A stretch of DNA of 64,000 nucleotides from Tolumonas osonensis (GCF_014202415.1 NZ_JACHGR010000001.1:372001-436000); one strand, 5' to 3'; positions 17,229 through 26,040 are shown, numbered from the stretch's first letter. Made by a program: numbers and translations. Notes: generated by a model not told the origin, from the letters alone.

Positions 17229-18029
17229 TTACGGCAGCAGATTCAACATATGGATGATGGTTTTCATGACACCATCTTCATCGTTGGAACGCGCGATATA
17301 ATTGGCAACCGCTTTGGTTTCATCAAAGGCATTGCGCATGGCAAAACTATAGGCGCCTTTTTCCATCAGCTCGATGTCGTTCAGACCATCACCAAACACC
17401 ATGGTTTTCTCCGGGGCGACACCCAGCATAGTCTGCAGTTTTTCTACTGTGGTTCCTTTATGGACACCGGCATCAGCAATATCGATCCAGGCGGCTTCCG
17501 ACACTACGATATAGGCTTTATCAAAGAATTCGGCCAGATGCGGTTTGGTATCGTGACAACGACCCTGTTCGTCATACACGGTGATTTTGACGAAATCGTC
17601 TGTCAGCTCGGCATAATCGCCAACTAACCGCACATTGGTGTAAGACTTTCTGACTTTATTCAGTAAATGCGGAGCAATAGAGCCTTTAACCACAGCACCA
17701 TTCGGCGTACAGGCGATCACCACATGGTCATCCCGAACTGATTCCAGCGTATTTATAATTTCAAGGCCCAGACTATTTTTAATCAGCGACTGATAGACAT
17801 ATTCGCCCTTGTGTTTGATACGGGTCGCGCTGTCACCCAGGATCCAGAAGTTATGGACATCATCACCAAATAACTCTTCCACGCGTTCACATTGTTTACC
17901 AGTACATAAAGCAAACTTAACGCCTTTGGTATGCATAAGCTCTTTTACTTCGGCAAATAAGGGCCGGTTAAAATCACCATGACTATTTAAGAAGGTACCA
18001 TCCATATCGGTGATAATTAATTTAATCAT
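17229..18029 (-). CDS. HAD-superfamily phosphatase (Cof type)
   Basis: 266 residues. Motif I is TDMDGTFLNS with the nucleophile aspartate (residue 8) near the N-terminus. Motif II falls around ALCTGKQ. Motif IV is MVFGDGLNDIELM near residue 215, preceded by the conserved lysine region KGTTVEKL. Size and the C2-type cap between motifs match the Cof/YbiV sugar-phosphatase group. It is the second gene after the DeoR-type repressor, 18 bp downstream, so the repressor and the phosphatase are co-transcribed. A sugar-phosphate substrate is the family expectation; the exact one is unknown. A paralogous HAD gene lies at 19282-20094 on the opposite side of the control region. Confidence 0.88.
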   Translation of the reverse strand: MIKLIITDMDGTFLNSHGDFNRPLFAEVKELMHTKGVKFALCTGKQCERVEELFGDDVHNFWILGDSATRIKHKGEYVYQSLIKNSLGLEIINTLESVRDDHVVIACTPNGAVVKGSIAPHLLNKVRKSYTNVRLVGDYAELTDDFVKITVYDEQGRCHDTKPHLAEFFDKAYIVVSEAAWIDIADAGVHKGTTVEKLQTMLGVAPEKTMVFGDGLNDIELMEKGAYSFAMRNAFDETKAVANYIARSNDEDGVMKTIIHMLNLLP

Positions 18030-18047
18030 AACTGTTCCTTTAAAATG

Positions 18048-18815
18048 CTATTCGTTATACAGAACCAAGCCGCCGGCATCGGTTACCTGCTTTTCCAATT
18101 GGGTATTACTGGTTGTATATAAAATCAAATGATCGATATCTTTCGTATCCATGATTTTATACGGTGCGTATTTATCGATTTTATCCTGCGTACATAAGAC
18201 CGCGATTTCACCGGCGCGATCAATCAGCGTGCGTTTGAATTGCGCATCCTGATAATCGACAGCAGAAAAACCACTTTCACTGCTCCAGGAACAGACCCCG
18301 ACCAGTGCCAGATCGAATTTGAAAATAGCCAGTTCCTGGATCGCCTTGCTATCGACCGCGCCGCCGATCAGTGGATTTAACTCCCCGCCCAGCACGATCG
18401 TTCTGATCCCTGAATGTTCTAATAAACGTGTGGCGATACTGACGCTGTTGGTCACGACCGTCAGGTTTTTATCCCGCGGCAGCAGACCCGCCAGAAGTAA
18501 ATGCGTGGTGCTGGCATCCAGAAAGATCACCTGATTGTTTTTAATCAGACGCAGTGCCGCAATCGCCAGTGCGTTTTTTTCATCCGAGCTGATGGATTTA
18601 CGTTCCAGCGGCGTCGCGATGATGGCGGACTGCGCCAACGCACCGCCATGGATGCGTTTGCATAAACTATGGTCAGACAAATAGCGCAGATCCCGGCGAA
18701 TGGTCGCTTCCGTCGTGTTTAATCGCGCCGCCAGATCCATCGCCAGCACTTTTCCTTCGGCCTGCAATAAATCCAGAATGATTTGCTGACGCTCTTCAGG
18801 AGCCAGTTTTTCCAC
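18048..18815 (-). CDS. DeoR-family transcription repressor
   Basis: 255 residues starting with GTG at 18815 (MEKLAPEERQQIIL), chosen because the frame's DeoR N-terminus begins exactly there and GAGG lies upstream. Residues about 20-55 form the winged helix: AARLNTTEATIRRDLRYLSD, followed by KRIHGGAL, the DeoR signature. The C-terminal sensor domain includes IFLDASTTHLLLAGLL, TVVTNSV and VLGGELNP, expected for binding a phosphorylated sugar. It is probably autoregulated: direct repeats AATGAACA at 18857 and 18867, and a related site in the divergent promoter, resemble DeoR/GlpR half-sites. The target pathway includes the HAD phosphatase downstream. Confidence 0.9.
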   Translation of the reverse strand: MEKLAPEERQQIILDLLQAEGKVLAMDLAARLNTTEATIRRDLRYLSDHSLCKRIHGGALAQSAIIATPLERKSISSDEKNALAIAALRLIKNNQVIFLDASTTHLLLAGLLPRDKNLTVVTNSVSIATRLLEHSGIRTIVLGGELNPLIGGAVDSKAIQELAIFKFDLALVGVCSWSSESGFSAVDYQDAQFKRTLIDRAGEIAVLCTQDKIDKYAPYKIMDTKDIDHLILYTTSNTQLEKQVTDAGGLVLYNE

Positions 18816-18856
18816 TTTTCATAACCTCAACATCGACATTCAGGTCAGTATAAAGA

Positions 18857-18874
18857 AATGAACACCAATGAACA
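18857..18874. promoter_or_regulatory. Two AATGAACA direct repeats before the deoR-type gene
   Basis: AATGAACA occurs at 18857-18864 and 18867-18874, a 10-bp spacing equal to one helical turn. On the minus strand these read TGTTCATT, close to half-sites of DeoR/GlpR-type repressors. They lie 42 to 59 bp before the GTG start. Confidence 0.5.
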
Positions 18875-18882
18875 TTACCCAC

Positions 18883-18904
18883 AAAATGTAACCGGTTACA
18901 TTTT
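18883..18904. promoter_or_regulatory. Perfect 22-bp palindrome centred on ACCGGT
   Basis: A fully symmetrical 22-bp sequence with core TGTAACCGGTTACA. The central CCGG and flanks follow the LacI/GalR operator pattern and are related to, but distinct from, the second palindrome at 19239-19252. It lies between the tiny ORF at 18926-19009 and the DeoR-type gene. It is the likely site for the LacI-family regulator at 20137 or a paralogue. Confidence 0.65.
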
Positions 18905-18925
18905 TAGGTAAAAATAAGTTCCCGC

Positions 18926-19009
18926 TTACTGTTCTGCAATGATCTCAATCAGATTGCCATCTTGTTTGTTCATCTTCCAGGTCCAGAGAACGATGTGCCC
19001 TACTTTCAT
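18926..19009 (-). CDS. Possible 27-residue leader peptide or small protein
   Basis: ATG at 19009 is preceded by GAGGAG at ideal spacing, a stronger ribosome-binding site than most in the window. The frame reads MKVGHIVLWTWKMNKQDGN and ends IIAEQ with TAA at 18928-18926. It is transcribed toward the DeoR-type gene from the promoter at 19120-19148, so it would be the first ORF of that operon. The composition is plausible for a protein. No family recognised. Confidence 0.45.
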   Translation of the reverse strand: MKVGHIVLWTWKMNKQDGNLIEIIAEQ

Positions 19010-19119
19010 GCCAACTCCTCAATAGAAATTCGGGGTGATCACACACGCAGTAAAGCGGCTTTGCCTCGCTGCTGCGATTTCTCCATCCGGTTCAGCCTGT
19101 TCAGATAAGAAACAGGCGG

Positions 19120-19148
19120 AATATACATAAATGAACATAAGCGATCAA
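19120..19148 (-). promoter_or_regulatory. Predicted minus-strand promoter of the DeoR/HAD operon with overlapping operator
   Basis: On the minus strand TTGATC (19148-19143) and TATATT (19125-19120) are separated by 17 bp. The spacer contains TTATGTTCATTTAT (19142-19129), which carries the same TGTTCATT word found before the deoR-type gene. Repressor binding there would block RNA polymerase directly. Confidence 0.5.
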
Positions 19149-19172
19149 TGCAAATTAACACATTCGTACATT

Positions 19173-19188
19173 TGTGATTAATGTCACA
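19173..19188. promoter_or_regulatory. Consensus CRP-binding site between two divergent operons
   Basis: TGTGATTAATGTCACA matches the CRP consensus TGTGA-N6-TCACA at every conserved base. It lies about 55 bp before the expected plus-strand start site (about 19235) and about 67 bp before the expected minus-strand one (about 19113). It could therefore activate both HAD/repressor operons when glucose is absent. Confidence 0.8.
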
Positions 19189-19198
19189 CTCATAGTGC

Positions 19199-19228
19199 TT
19201 GGCACAATAACCCAACCGGGACTATTAT
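19199..19228 (+). promoter_or_regulatory. Predicted promoter of the HAD-LacI operon
   Basis: TTGGCA (19199-19204) and TATTAT (19223-19228) are separated by 18 bp. The operator palindrome at 19239-19252 begins just after the expected start point, and a CRP box lies upstream. Confidence 0.6.
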
Positions 19229-19238
19229 TTTTACAAAC

Positions 19239-19252
19239 TGAAACCGGTTTCA
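19239..19252. promoter_or_regulatory. LacI-family operator palindrome
   Basis: TGAAACCGGTTTCA is a perfect 14-bp palindrome identical to the type of site bound by AscG/GalR-type LacI-family repressors. It overlaps the start of the transcript for the HAD phosphatase and the LacI-family gene at 20137, which points to autoregulation. Confidence 0.75.
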
Positions 19253-19281
19253 CCTGTTCATGTATTTTTCAGGGTAGGTAT

Positions 19282-20094
19282 ATGTCTGCACAGGGTTTTA
19301 ACGACACCATCAAGCTAATTGTCGTAGATATGGATGGCACATTTCTGAACGATCAGATGACTTATGACATCGAGCGGTTCAAACGACAATATGCACTGAT
19401 GAAGGAACGAAACATCAAATTTGTGGTTGCCAGCGGGAATCAGTATTACCAGCTGAAATCCTTTTTTGAACCCTTCCAGGACGAGTTGGCCTATGTCGCC
19501 GAAAACGGGGCACTGGTGGTTGACGAGGCCAAGATTATTCATGTGAATGATATCCCCGGCCAGGTTGTGGACGACGTGATTGCCTGTTTACAGCAGCATC
19601 CGTCATTAAGACCGATCATCTGTGGTGTTAACAGCGCTTATATCCTGAACGATGCGGATGAGACGCTGTATAACCATGCCTCCCGTTATTATCACCGGCT
19701 GAAGAAAATCGGCAGTTATGACGAAATCGATGACGTCATCATTAAATTCGCGTTAACGACGCCTGATGTCAGCTATTTTGAAAATCAGCTGACAACTCAA
19801 CTCCCCCGCGAAATAACACTGGTCACCAGCGGCCATGACAGCATCGATTTAATTTCCAATAACAGCCATAAAGCGGCCGGAATCGCCAAATTGCTCACCC
19901 GCTGGAAAACCAGTTTCGATAAATGCATGGCGTTCGGTGACAGTAATAATGATCTTGAAATGCTGCATAGCGCCAAATACAGCTATGCCATGGCCAATGG
20001 CAACGATAACGTGAAGCGAGTCGCGAACTACATCGCACCGGGCAACAATGAACATGGGGTATTGTGTGTCATTGATGAATATTTAAATCATTAG
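19282..20094 (+). CDS. HAD-superfamily phosphatase (Cof type), LacI-linked
   Basis: 270 residues from ATG 19282, chosen because AGGGTAGG lies just upstream and the earlier ATG would place the operator within the gene. Motif I is VVDMDGTFLND, motif II FVVASGNQ, and motif IV MAFGDSNNDLEML near residue 218, with the usual lysine region SHKAAGIAKLL before it. It belongs to the same group as the product of 17229-18029 but is clearly divergent, so an ancient duplication or independent acquisition is possible. It is probably co-transcribed with the LacI-family gene 42 bp downstream. Likely a sugar-phosphate phosphatase. Confidence 0.88.
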   Translation: MSAQGFNDTIKLIVVDMDGTFLNDQMTYDIERFKRQYALMKERNIKFVVASGNQYYQLKSFFEPFQDELAYVAENGALVVDEAKIIHVNDIPGQVVDDVIACLQQHPSLRPIICGVNSAYILNDADETLYNHASRYYHRLKKIGSYDEIDDVIIKFALTTPDVSYFENQLTTQLPREITLVTSGHDSIDLISNNSHKAAGIAKLLTRWKTSFDKCMAFGDSNNDLEMLHSAKYSYAMANGNDNVKRVANYIAPGNNEHGVLCVIDEYLNH

Positions 20095-20136
20095 CGCAAA
20101 GACCAACCAAATATAAAGATAACTCAGGAGACTACG

Positions 20137-21201
20137 ATGGTTAAAATGGACGATATCGCACAATTAGCGGGTGTTTCAAAAGCCTCTGTCTCCCGGGTTA
20201 TTAATAACAAACAGGTTTCGCCAGAGATCAGGGAGAAAGTAGAGAAGATCATCAATGAACTGCATTATCAGCCCAACCTGATTGCGCAGTCGTTAACGAC
20301 CAAAACCACCAATGTCATCGGTCTGATCATTCCGACCAGAAGCAATTACTATATTAATACGTATGATTTTATTACCACCTGCATCGATTTATTGGCGGAA
20401 CGGGGCAAGGTGGCCATCGTCGTTGAAATGGATGACTCGGAATCTTCGTTTATCGATTCGGTCAATAAACTGATGGTGCATCAGTGCGATGGCATCATCT
20501 ATTACCACAGCTCCTTTATCAATGTGGATTTCACCAGTGAAAACATCCGGAGTGCGCTGGATCATTTACAGAAACCCATCGCTATTCTGAACAAGAAAGG
20601 TGAGCAGCAGACAGAAAAATATTTCTGGTTCGATAATGAAAAAATCGCCGCGCTGGCTACAGAGTTTCTGTTATCGAACGGGCACGAAAAGATCGCCTAT
20701 CTGTCAGCCCCGCTGTCGGAAGAAACCGCCCGCACCCGGATCACCGGCTTTAAAAACACCATAGCAAAACACGATAAGATCTTCCCGCTCAGCCATTTCT
20801 CCGAAGGGACCCGGGATATTGATGGCGGTTATTCCGCCTGCAGAGACTTGCTCCGCAAAACCAAGGATTTCACCGGCTTACTCTGTTTTAACGATGCGAT
20901 GGCATTAGGCGCGGTGAAATATCTGTCCGAAGTCCATGACATAGCACAAGGCGATATCGCCATCGTGGGCATGGGTGCCGATCCATTGATCAACAAGATC
21001 TACCCGTCACTGGTGACCGTCTATACGCCGTTAAGAGAATTGATTGCTAACGCGGTGAGTTATGTTCTGGGGGAAAACAGCGACATTCTGGAAAATGAAC
21101 TGCCGGGCATGCTGTATATGGATGAACGTCTGCAGAAGGCGAGCCGTAGCCACACGAAATATCCCGTGTGGCTACAGAATTCCTATCAGTCTTCTTTATA
21201 G
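20137..21201 (+). CDS. LacI-family transcription repressor
   Basis: 354 residues. The N-terminal helix-turn-helix reads MDDIAQLAGVSKASVSRVIN, followed by the hinge helix region PNLIAQSLTTKTTNVIGLI, both standard for LacI/GalR proteins. The remaining 290 residues form the periplasmic-binding-protein-like effector domain. AGGAGA before the ATG supports the start. The perfect palindromes at 19239-19252 and perhaps 18883-18904 are its likely operators, making it a regulator of its own operon and possibly of the divergent one. Its last 16 bp overlap the 3' end of the convergent yihI gene. The inducer is unknown. Confidence 0.9.
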   Translation: MVKMDDIAQLAGVSKASVSRVINNKQVSPEIREKVEKIINELHYQPNLIAQSLTTKTTNVIGLIIPTRSNYYINTYDFITTCIDLLAERGKVAIVVEMDDSESSFIDSVNKLMVHQCDGIIYYHSSFINVDFTSENIRSALDHLQKPIAILNKKGEQQTEKYFWFDNEKIAALATEFLLSNGHEKIAYLSAPLSEETARTRITGFKNTIAKHDKIFPLSHFSEGTRDIDGGYSACRDLLRKTKDFTGLLCFNDAMALGAVKYLSEVHDIAQGDIAIVGMGADPLINKIYPSLVTVYTPLRELIANAVSYVLGENSDILENELPGMLYMDERLQKASRSHTKYPVWLQNSYQSSL

Positions 21202-21767
21202 CGGCTGTCAAACTGGCTCGGATCAAAATCGTTGTCGATAAAGCGCTGCAGCAACTCATCCTGATCGCTGCTGCCTTCTTTATCTTCTTCATTCAGACCC
21301 AGCAGCTTCAGCAGTTCCTGATGACGCGCCAGTTTCTTGTCCAGCCATTCCTGTTCTTCCTCAGAAACCGGCTGTTCCAGCTCCAGCTTGTCCAGTAACG
21401 CGTTCAGACGATCGTCGTTTTCCAGCTTGTCCAGCTCGCGTTCCCATTTGGCAATCTGCTGTTCCGGGGCCACTTCTTTCTTTTCTGGCTTTGGCTCTGC
21501 TGGTTTGACTGGTTTCACCGCTTTGACCGGCGCCTCTGCCACCAGCGCGACCGGTTTGCGGGAACCGACACGCGCATCCTTGTTTTTCGCTTCACGCGCC
21601 TGTTTCTGTTCTTTGCTTTCCACACTATTACGTGCGCCTGGCTTCAGACCTTTGCGTTTCGCATCTTTTTTCTGATCACGGCCATCCTGAGCAGTAAATA
21701 CCGGTTTTTTCTTCTTGCTGTCAGGGCGTTTTGCATTCCCAACTGATTTCGCTGGCTTGGTCGCCAT
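21186..21767 (-). CDS. yihI: Der GTPase-activating protein YihI
   Basis: 193 residues. The N-terminal half is lysine-rich and probably disordered (AKRPDSKKKKP, KKDAKRKGLKPGARN). A proline/lysine linker follows. The C-terminal part carries the conserved YihI core NDDRLNALLDKLELEQPVSE and EWLDKKLARHQELLKLLGL, then an acidic tail ending in RYKED. In E. coli YihI stimulates GTP hydrolysis by the ribosome-assembly GTPase Der. The gene is often near hemN, as here. The 16-bp overlap with the convergent LacI-family gene is visible in the sequence. Confidence 0.9.
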   Translation of the reverse strand: MATKPAKSVGNAKRPDSKKKKPVFTAQDGRDQKKDAKRKGLKPGARNSVESKEQKQAREAKNKDARVGSRKPVALVAEAPVKAVKPVKPAEPKPEKKEVAPEQQIAKWERELDKLENDDRLNALLDKLELEQPVSEEEQEWLDKKLARHQELLKLLGLNEEDKEGSSDQDELLQRFIDNDFDPSQFDSRYKED

Positions 21768-21887
21768 GATTTACTCCAAAACTCGACTGGTTATCTGATT
21801 GTCTATTCTACATAACAGCATGGATTGCGCGTAGTCACGTTTCAAGTTTCGCTGTTATTCATTCGGGAAAATATCAATAAAACCCGA

Positions 21888-22808
21888 TTAATCGAGTGCA
21901 AACCCGATCGCCAGCAACAGATTAAATAACAAACTGCCAATGGCGGTGCGTTTTAACTGTTTATCCAGCAACACCGGATCCTGACTGGTCTCCACGATCC
22001 AGGCGGCCCGCAGCAAAGGTATCCATGCCGGCAGACAGAGCAATGGCCAGAGCGAATGCGCCCGCAACGCGATATAAATCAGGGCGGTCAGGCCACCGCC
22101 AACCACCAGGAACCAGTGGTAACGTCGCGCCCAGCTGCGTCCTATCCGCACCGCAAATGTCAGTTTGCCGCTGGCAACATCCGTATCCATATCGCGGATA
22201 TTATTGATATTCAGCACGGCAGTCGCCAGAAAACCACAGCCCGCCGCCGGCAGGATCAGATACGGATCAAATTGCCGGGTAAACAGATAATAGGTTCCCA
22301 GTACGCCGAGCAGACCAAAAAACAGAAAAACCGACAGATCACCCAGCCCCCGGTAGCCATACGGTCTGCGGCCGACGGTATAAGTCACGGCCGCTATCAG
22401 TGCCAGTCCGCCAAAACCGATAAAGGTCAGGATCGCCGGCCAGTCGCCGGAAAAGGCGGTCCATAACAGACTCAGACCACTCAGAATCGTCAATCCGGCC
22501 ACCAGCGCCATGGCGCGCTGCATCTGTTCTCTGGTGATCAGACCACTCACCACGGTGCGCTGCGGGCCGACCCGATCTTCATTATCAGCCCCGGAAACGG
22601 CATCACCGTAATCATTCGCCAGATTCGACAAAATCTGCAGACCAATCGCAGTCAGCAGACATAATGCGAATACGCTGCCGCGAAACTGATCCGCGCCGGC
22701 TGCCAGTCCACTCCCTAAAAACACCGCCGCACAGGCCAGTGGCAACGTCCGCAGACGCGCTGCCTGCATCCAGATTTTCCAACGTGGTTTATTCATCAGA
22801 CCACTCAT
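21888..22808 (-). CDS. menA: 1,4-dihydroxy-2-naphthoate polyprenyltransferase
   Basis: 306 residues with about eight to nine membrane spans. The prenyl-diphosphate site is ANDYGDAVSGADNEDRVGP near residue 65. A second aspartate-rich motif is NNIRDMDTDVASGK near residue 195. It attaches the polyprenyl chain to DHNA, forming demethylmenaquinone. The start could be ATG 22808 or 22796; both give the full domain. It diverges from menF across a 189-bp gap, so the whole menaquinone pathway from chorismate to demethylmenaquinone, except thioesterase and methylation, is grouped in 21.9-30 kb. Confidence 0.95.
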   Translation of the reverse strand: MSGLMNKPRWKIWMQAARLRTLPLACAAVFLGSGLAAGADQFRGSVFALCLLTAIGLQILSNLANDYGDAVSGADNEDRVGPQRTVVSGLITREQMQRAMALVAGLTILSGLSLLWTAFSGDWPAILTFIGFGGLALIAAVTYTVGRRPYGYRGLGDLSVFLFFGLLGVLGTYYLFTRQFDPYLILPAAGCGFLATAVLNINNIRDMDTDVASGKLTFAVRIGRSWARRYHWFLVVGGGLTALIYIALRAHSLWPLLCLPAWIPLLRAAWIVETSQDPVLLDKQLKRTAIGSLLFNLLLAIGFALD

Positions 22809-22997
22809 TTCCTTTCATCCGACAGTGACTTGGCGTCACAACTGATACAGGTGGGTTTACCCTTGGTGCACTCAGCCCTATACTGATGCGATTCTTCGGG
22901 CGGACGCCGCTCCTGCAAAGGGCGTACTATACCGGATGCCAACGCCTTTTGGCAGTTTCCCGCCCCTATCGCGACCGATGGCATCCCGATTTATGCG

Positions 22998-24326
22998 ATG
23001 ATTCCCATGCTGGCTCAAACTCGTTTACTGGAACAACTCGATTCGCTTCCTGCCGCCGAACAACATGGCTTTGTTCGCCTGCGCACAGCGATGGACGTCA
23101 CCTCACTGATTGGCTGGTTAAAGGCACAGCCGCTGTTTCCCCGCATTTACTGGCATGCCCGTGAGCGCGACCGGGAGTTTGCCGTACTGGGGGCCATCCG
23201 CGAACTGACGGATCCGGCTCAGCTTTCAGCGCTCACCGGTCAGCCCCGCCCGTCCGCCGGCAGCTATCCCCGTTATTACGGCGGCTTGGCTTTTGATTAT
23301 CAGCAACCGGTCAACGGCGAATGGCAGGACTTCGGACAATGTCGTTTCGTGCTGCCACGCATCGAACTGATCCGGCAGGGCAATCAGACGGAACTGGTCT
23401 GTAACCTCTTGTTTGACGGACAGAATACGCAGCAGGAACTGGCCGCAGCGCGCAGCGCGCTGACGCAGTTACAACCGGAAAAAACGTTGCAGAAATATCT
23501 GCCGGCCCAGCGCAGCCGCCAGGATATGCCGGACAAGCCCCACTGGCAGCAATGGCTGTCGCAGGTATTGCATCCGGACGCATTAAAAACGATCCCGAAA
23601 GTCGTGCTATCCCGCCGTTCTGCGCTGACCTTCAGCGAACCGTTGGAACCCTGGTCACTGCTGGCCAGCTGGCAGAGCGCGACGCCGGCCTGTTTCCATA
23701 TCGGGTTCCAGTTTTCGCCGGAGAGCTGCTTTATCGCCAGTTCCCCGGAACGACTTTACCGCCGGCAGGATCGGGCGCTGTCCAGCGAGGCGCTGGCCGG
23801 CAGCATGCCCCGGACCGGCGAACCGGAACAGGATGCCGAACTGGCGGAGCTGTTACTGCAGGATGGCAAAAACCGTCTCGAAAACCGCTTCGTCCATACC
23901 GATATTCTGACCCGCCTGGACGGACTGGCGGATACCGCAGTGGTCTCGGAAGCCCGGATCCTGCCACTACGACATATCCAGCATATCAAACGCGAAATTG
24001 AAGCGACGCTGCGGCCGGATACTTCCGACTGGCAGTTACTGAAAAACCTGCATCCGACCCCGGCCGTCGGTGGTAGCCCCCGCCGCAAGGCACTGGCTCA
24101 GATCCGGGCGCTGGAACAGCATCAGCGTGGCTGGTATGCCGGCGCCTGTGGCTTCATCAGTGAAGATGTCTCGGAATTTACCGTCGCTATCCGCAGCGGT
24201 CTGTGGCATGACAATCAGCTGTATCTGTATACCGGTGCCGGGATCCTGAACGGTTCCGATGCCGACGCCGAATGGCAGGAACTGGATACCAAACTCAACA
24301 GCATGCTGGGTGTCTGGCATGACTGA
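22998..24326 (+). CDS. menF: Menaquinone-specific isochorismate synthase
   Basis: 442 residues of the chorismate-utilising enzyme family. The C-terminal catalytic domain shows SSPERLYRR, EALAGSMPRTG, HPTPAVGGSPRRKA, and GWYAGACGFISEDVSEFTVAIRSG in part, all conserved in MenF/EntC. It converts chorismate to isochorismate, the first step of menaquinone synthesis. ATG 22998 or ATG 23007 may be the start; neither has a strong ribosome site. Its end overlaps menD by 8 bp (ATGACTGA), indicating coupled translation. Confidence 0.95.
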   Translation: MIPMLAQTRLLEQLDSLPAAEQHGFVRLRTAMDVTSLIGWLKAQPLFPRIYWHARERDREFAVLGAIRELTDPAQLSALTGQPRPSAGSYPRYYGGLAFDYQQPVNGEWQDFGQCRFVLPRIELIRQGNQTELVCNLLFDGQNTQQELAAARSALTQLQPEKTLQKYLPAQRSRQDMPDKPHWQQWLSQVLHPDALKTIPKVVLSRRSALTFSEPLEPWSLLASWQSATPACFHIGFQFSPESCFIASSPERLYRRQDRALSSEALAGSMPRTGEPEQDAELAELLLQDGKNRLENRFVHTDILTRLDGLADTAVVSEARILPLRHIQHIKREIEATLRPDTSDWQLLKNLHPTPAVGGSPRRKALAQIRALEQHQRGWYAGACGFISEDVSEFTVAIRSGLWHDNQLYLYTGAGILNGSDADAEWQELDTKLNSMLGVWHD

Positions 24327-26040
24327 GCCGTGGTCATCGCTGGACAGTCAGAATGCCTTGTGGAGTGCCTTGCTGATTGAAGAGCTGACCCGGCTGGGCG
24401 TACAGGATATCTGTATTGCCCCAGGCTCCCGTTCTGCCCCGCTGACACTGGCCGCCGCCGCCCATCCCCGGCTCCGTACCCATCTGCATTTTGACGAACG
24501 CGGTCTGGGCTTTCTGGCGCTGGGGCTGGCGCAGGGCCATCAGCGTCCGGTCGCCCTGATTGTCACTTCCGGCAGTGCCGTCGCCAATCTGCTGCCGGCG
24601 GTGGTGGAAGCCCGGCAATCCGGTATTCCGTTATGGCTACTGACCGCCGATCGTCCGGCCGAGCTGATTGCCTGCGGCGCCAATCAGGCCATCGAACAGT
24701 CACAGATCTTTGCCGGTTATCCGGTACATCAGCTGCAGCTCCCGGTACCGGACAACGGCATCGCGCCTTCCTGGTTACTGGCCGCCCTTGATCAGGCCGC
24801 CTTTCAGCAGCAACAGATCCCCGGCCCGGTACAGGTGAATTGCCCGTTCCGGGAACCCTTGTACCCGGTAGCCGGACAGCAACTGCCACCCGATGCCCTG
24901 CGCGGACTGGACACCTGGCTCGGCAGCACGCAACCCTGGACACAGTATCAGGCGATGCAGCCGGTCTGTCCGGCCAGCCCGCTATGGCCACAGGTACGCC
25001 AGAGCAAAGGCATTATTGTGGCCGGCCGGCTATCTCGCCGTGAAGATGCGGCCGCCGTGCTCCAGCTGGCACAACAAACTGGCTGGCCACTGCTGGCCGA
25101 TATCCAGTCACAACTGCGGTTTCATCCGCAGGCTGTGACCTATGCTGATCTGGCACTACATCACCCGCAATTCAGGAAAGAACTGGCCCAGGCAGAGACG
25201 CTGCTGCTGTTTGGCGGTCGTCTGGTGTCAAAACGCCTGCAGACCTTTCTGAACGACCATCCCTGGCAGCACTGCTGGCAAATTGACAGCCGTTCAGAAC
25301 GGCTGGATAACGGTCTGTCCGTACAGCAACGCTTCGTCGTCTCACCGGAATCCTGGTGCCGGACGCATCACTGTGAACCGCAGCGCATCCCGTGGTTGCC
25401 GTTACAGACCTGGGAGCAGAAACTGGCCGGGCTGATTGCAAGCAACCTGCCGGACTGGGGCGAGATCACGCTGTGTCATCAGCTGAACCGTCAGTTGCAG
25501 GGCATCCTGTTTGCCGGTAACAGCATGCCGATCCGGCTGCTGGATATGCTGGGAAGCGCAGGCGTTCACCCCGCGCATGTCTATACCAACCGCGGCGCCT
25601 CCGGCATTGATGGCCTGATCGCCACGGCCGCCGGCGTTGCCAAAGCGCATCCGGAGCAGGCGACGACCTTGCTGCTCGGGGATACCTCGGCACTGTTTGA
25701 TCTGAACAGCCTGGCCTTGCTGCGCACCCTGACCACGCCGTTTGTATTAATCATTATTAACAACGATGGCGGCAATATTTTTCATCTGCTGCCGGTGCCG
25801 GAACAGAATCGGATCCGCGAACAGTATTATCAATTACCACACGGGCTCAAGTTCCGGGCCGGTGCGGAACAGTTCGAACTGGCTTATGCCGCGCCGACTG
25901 ATGCGCCGACCTTCCATCAGGCCTATCAGACAGCCCTGACGCAGCCGCGGGCCACTGTGCTGGAATGTCGGGTTGCAACCGGTGAAGCGGCCGACTGGCT
26001 GAAAAATTTCGCCCTGCAGGTGCGGAGCCTGCCAGCGTGA
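24319..26040 (+). CDS. menD: SEPHCHC synthase (2-oxoglutarate-dependent)
   Basis: 573 residues starting at the ATG overlapping the menF stop. It is a thiamine-diphosphate enzyme: the N-terminal PYR domain has IAPGSRSAPLTLAAA and FDERGLGFLALGLA, and the C-terminal PP domain has GDTSALFDLNSL and INNDGGNIFHLLP for Mg2+/ThDP binding. It adds succinyl semialdehyde-ThDP from 2-oxoglutarate to isochorismate. The stop TGA overlaps the GTG start of menH by 4 bp (GTGA). The second gene of the menFDHBCE operon. Confidence 0.96.
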   Translation: MTEPWSSLDSQNALWSALLIEELTRLGVQDICIAPGSRSAPLTLAAAAHPRLRTHLHFDERGLGFLALGLAQGHQRPVALIVTSGSAVANLLPAVVEARQSGIPLWLLTADRPAELIACGANQAIEQSQIFAGYPVHQLQLPVPDNGIAPSWLLAALDQAAFQQQQIPGPVQVNCPFREPLYPVAGQQLPPDALRGLDTWLGSTQPWTQYQAMQPVCPASPLWPQVRQSKGIIVAGRLSRREDAAAVLQLAQQTGWPLLADIQSQLRFHPQAVTYADLALHHPQFRKELAQAETLLLFGGRLVSKRLQTFLNDHPWQHCWQIDSRSERLDNGLSVQQRFVVSPESWCRTHHCEPQRIPWLPLQTWEQKLAGLIASNLPDWGEITLCHQLNRQLQGILFAGNSMPIRLLDMLGSAGVHPAHVYTNRGASGIDGLIATAAGVAKAHPEQATTLLLGDTSALFDLNSLALLRTLTTPFVLIIINNDGGNIFHLLPVPEQNRIREQYYQLPHGLKFRAGAEQFELAYAAPTDAPTFHQAYQTALTQPRATVLECRVATGEAADWLKNFALQVRSLPA

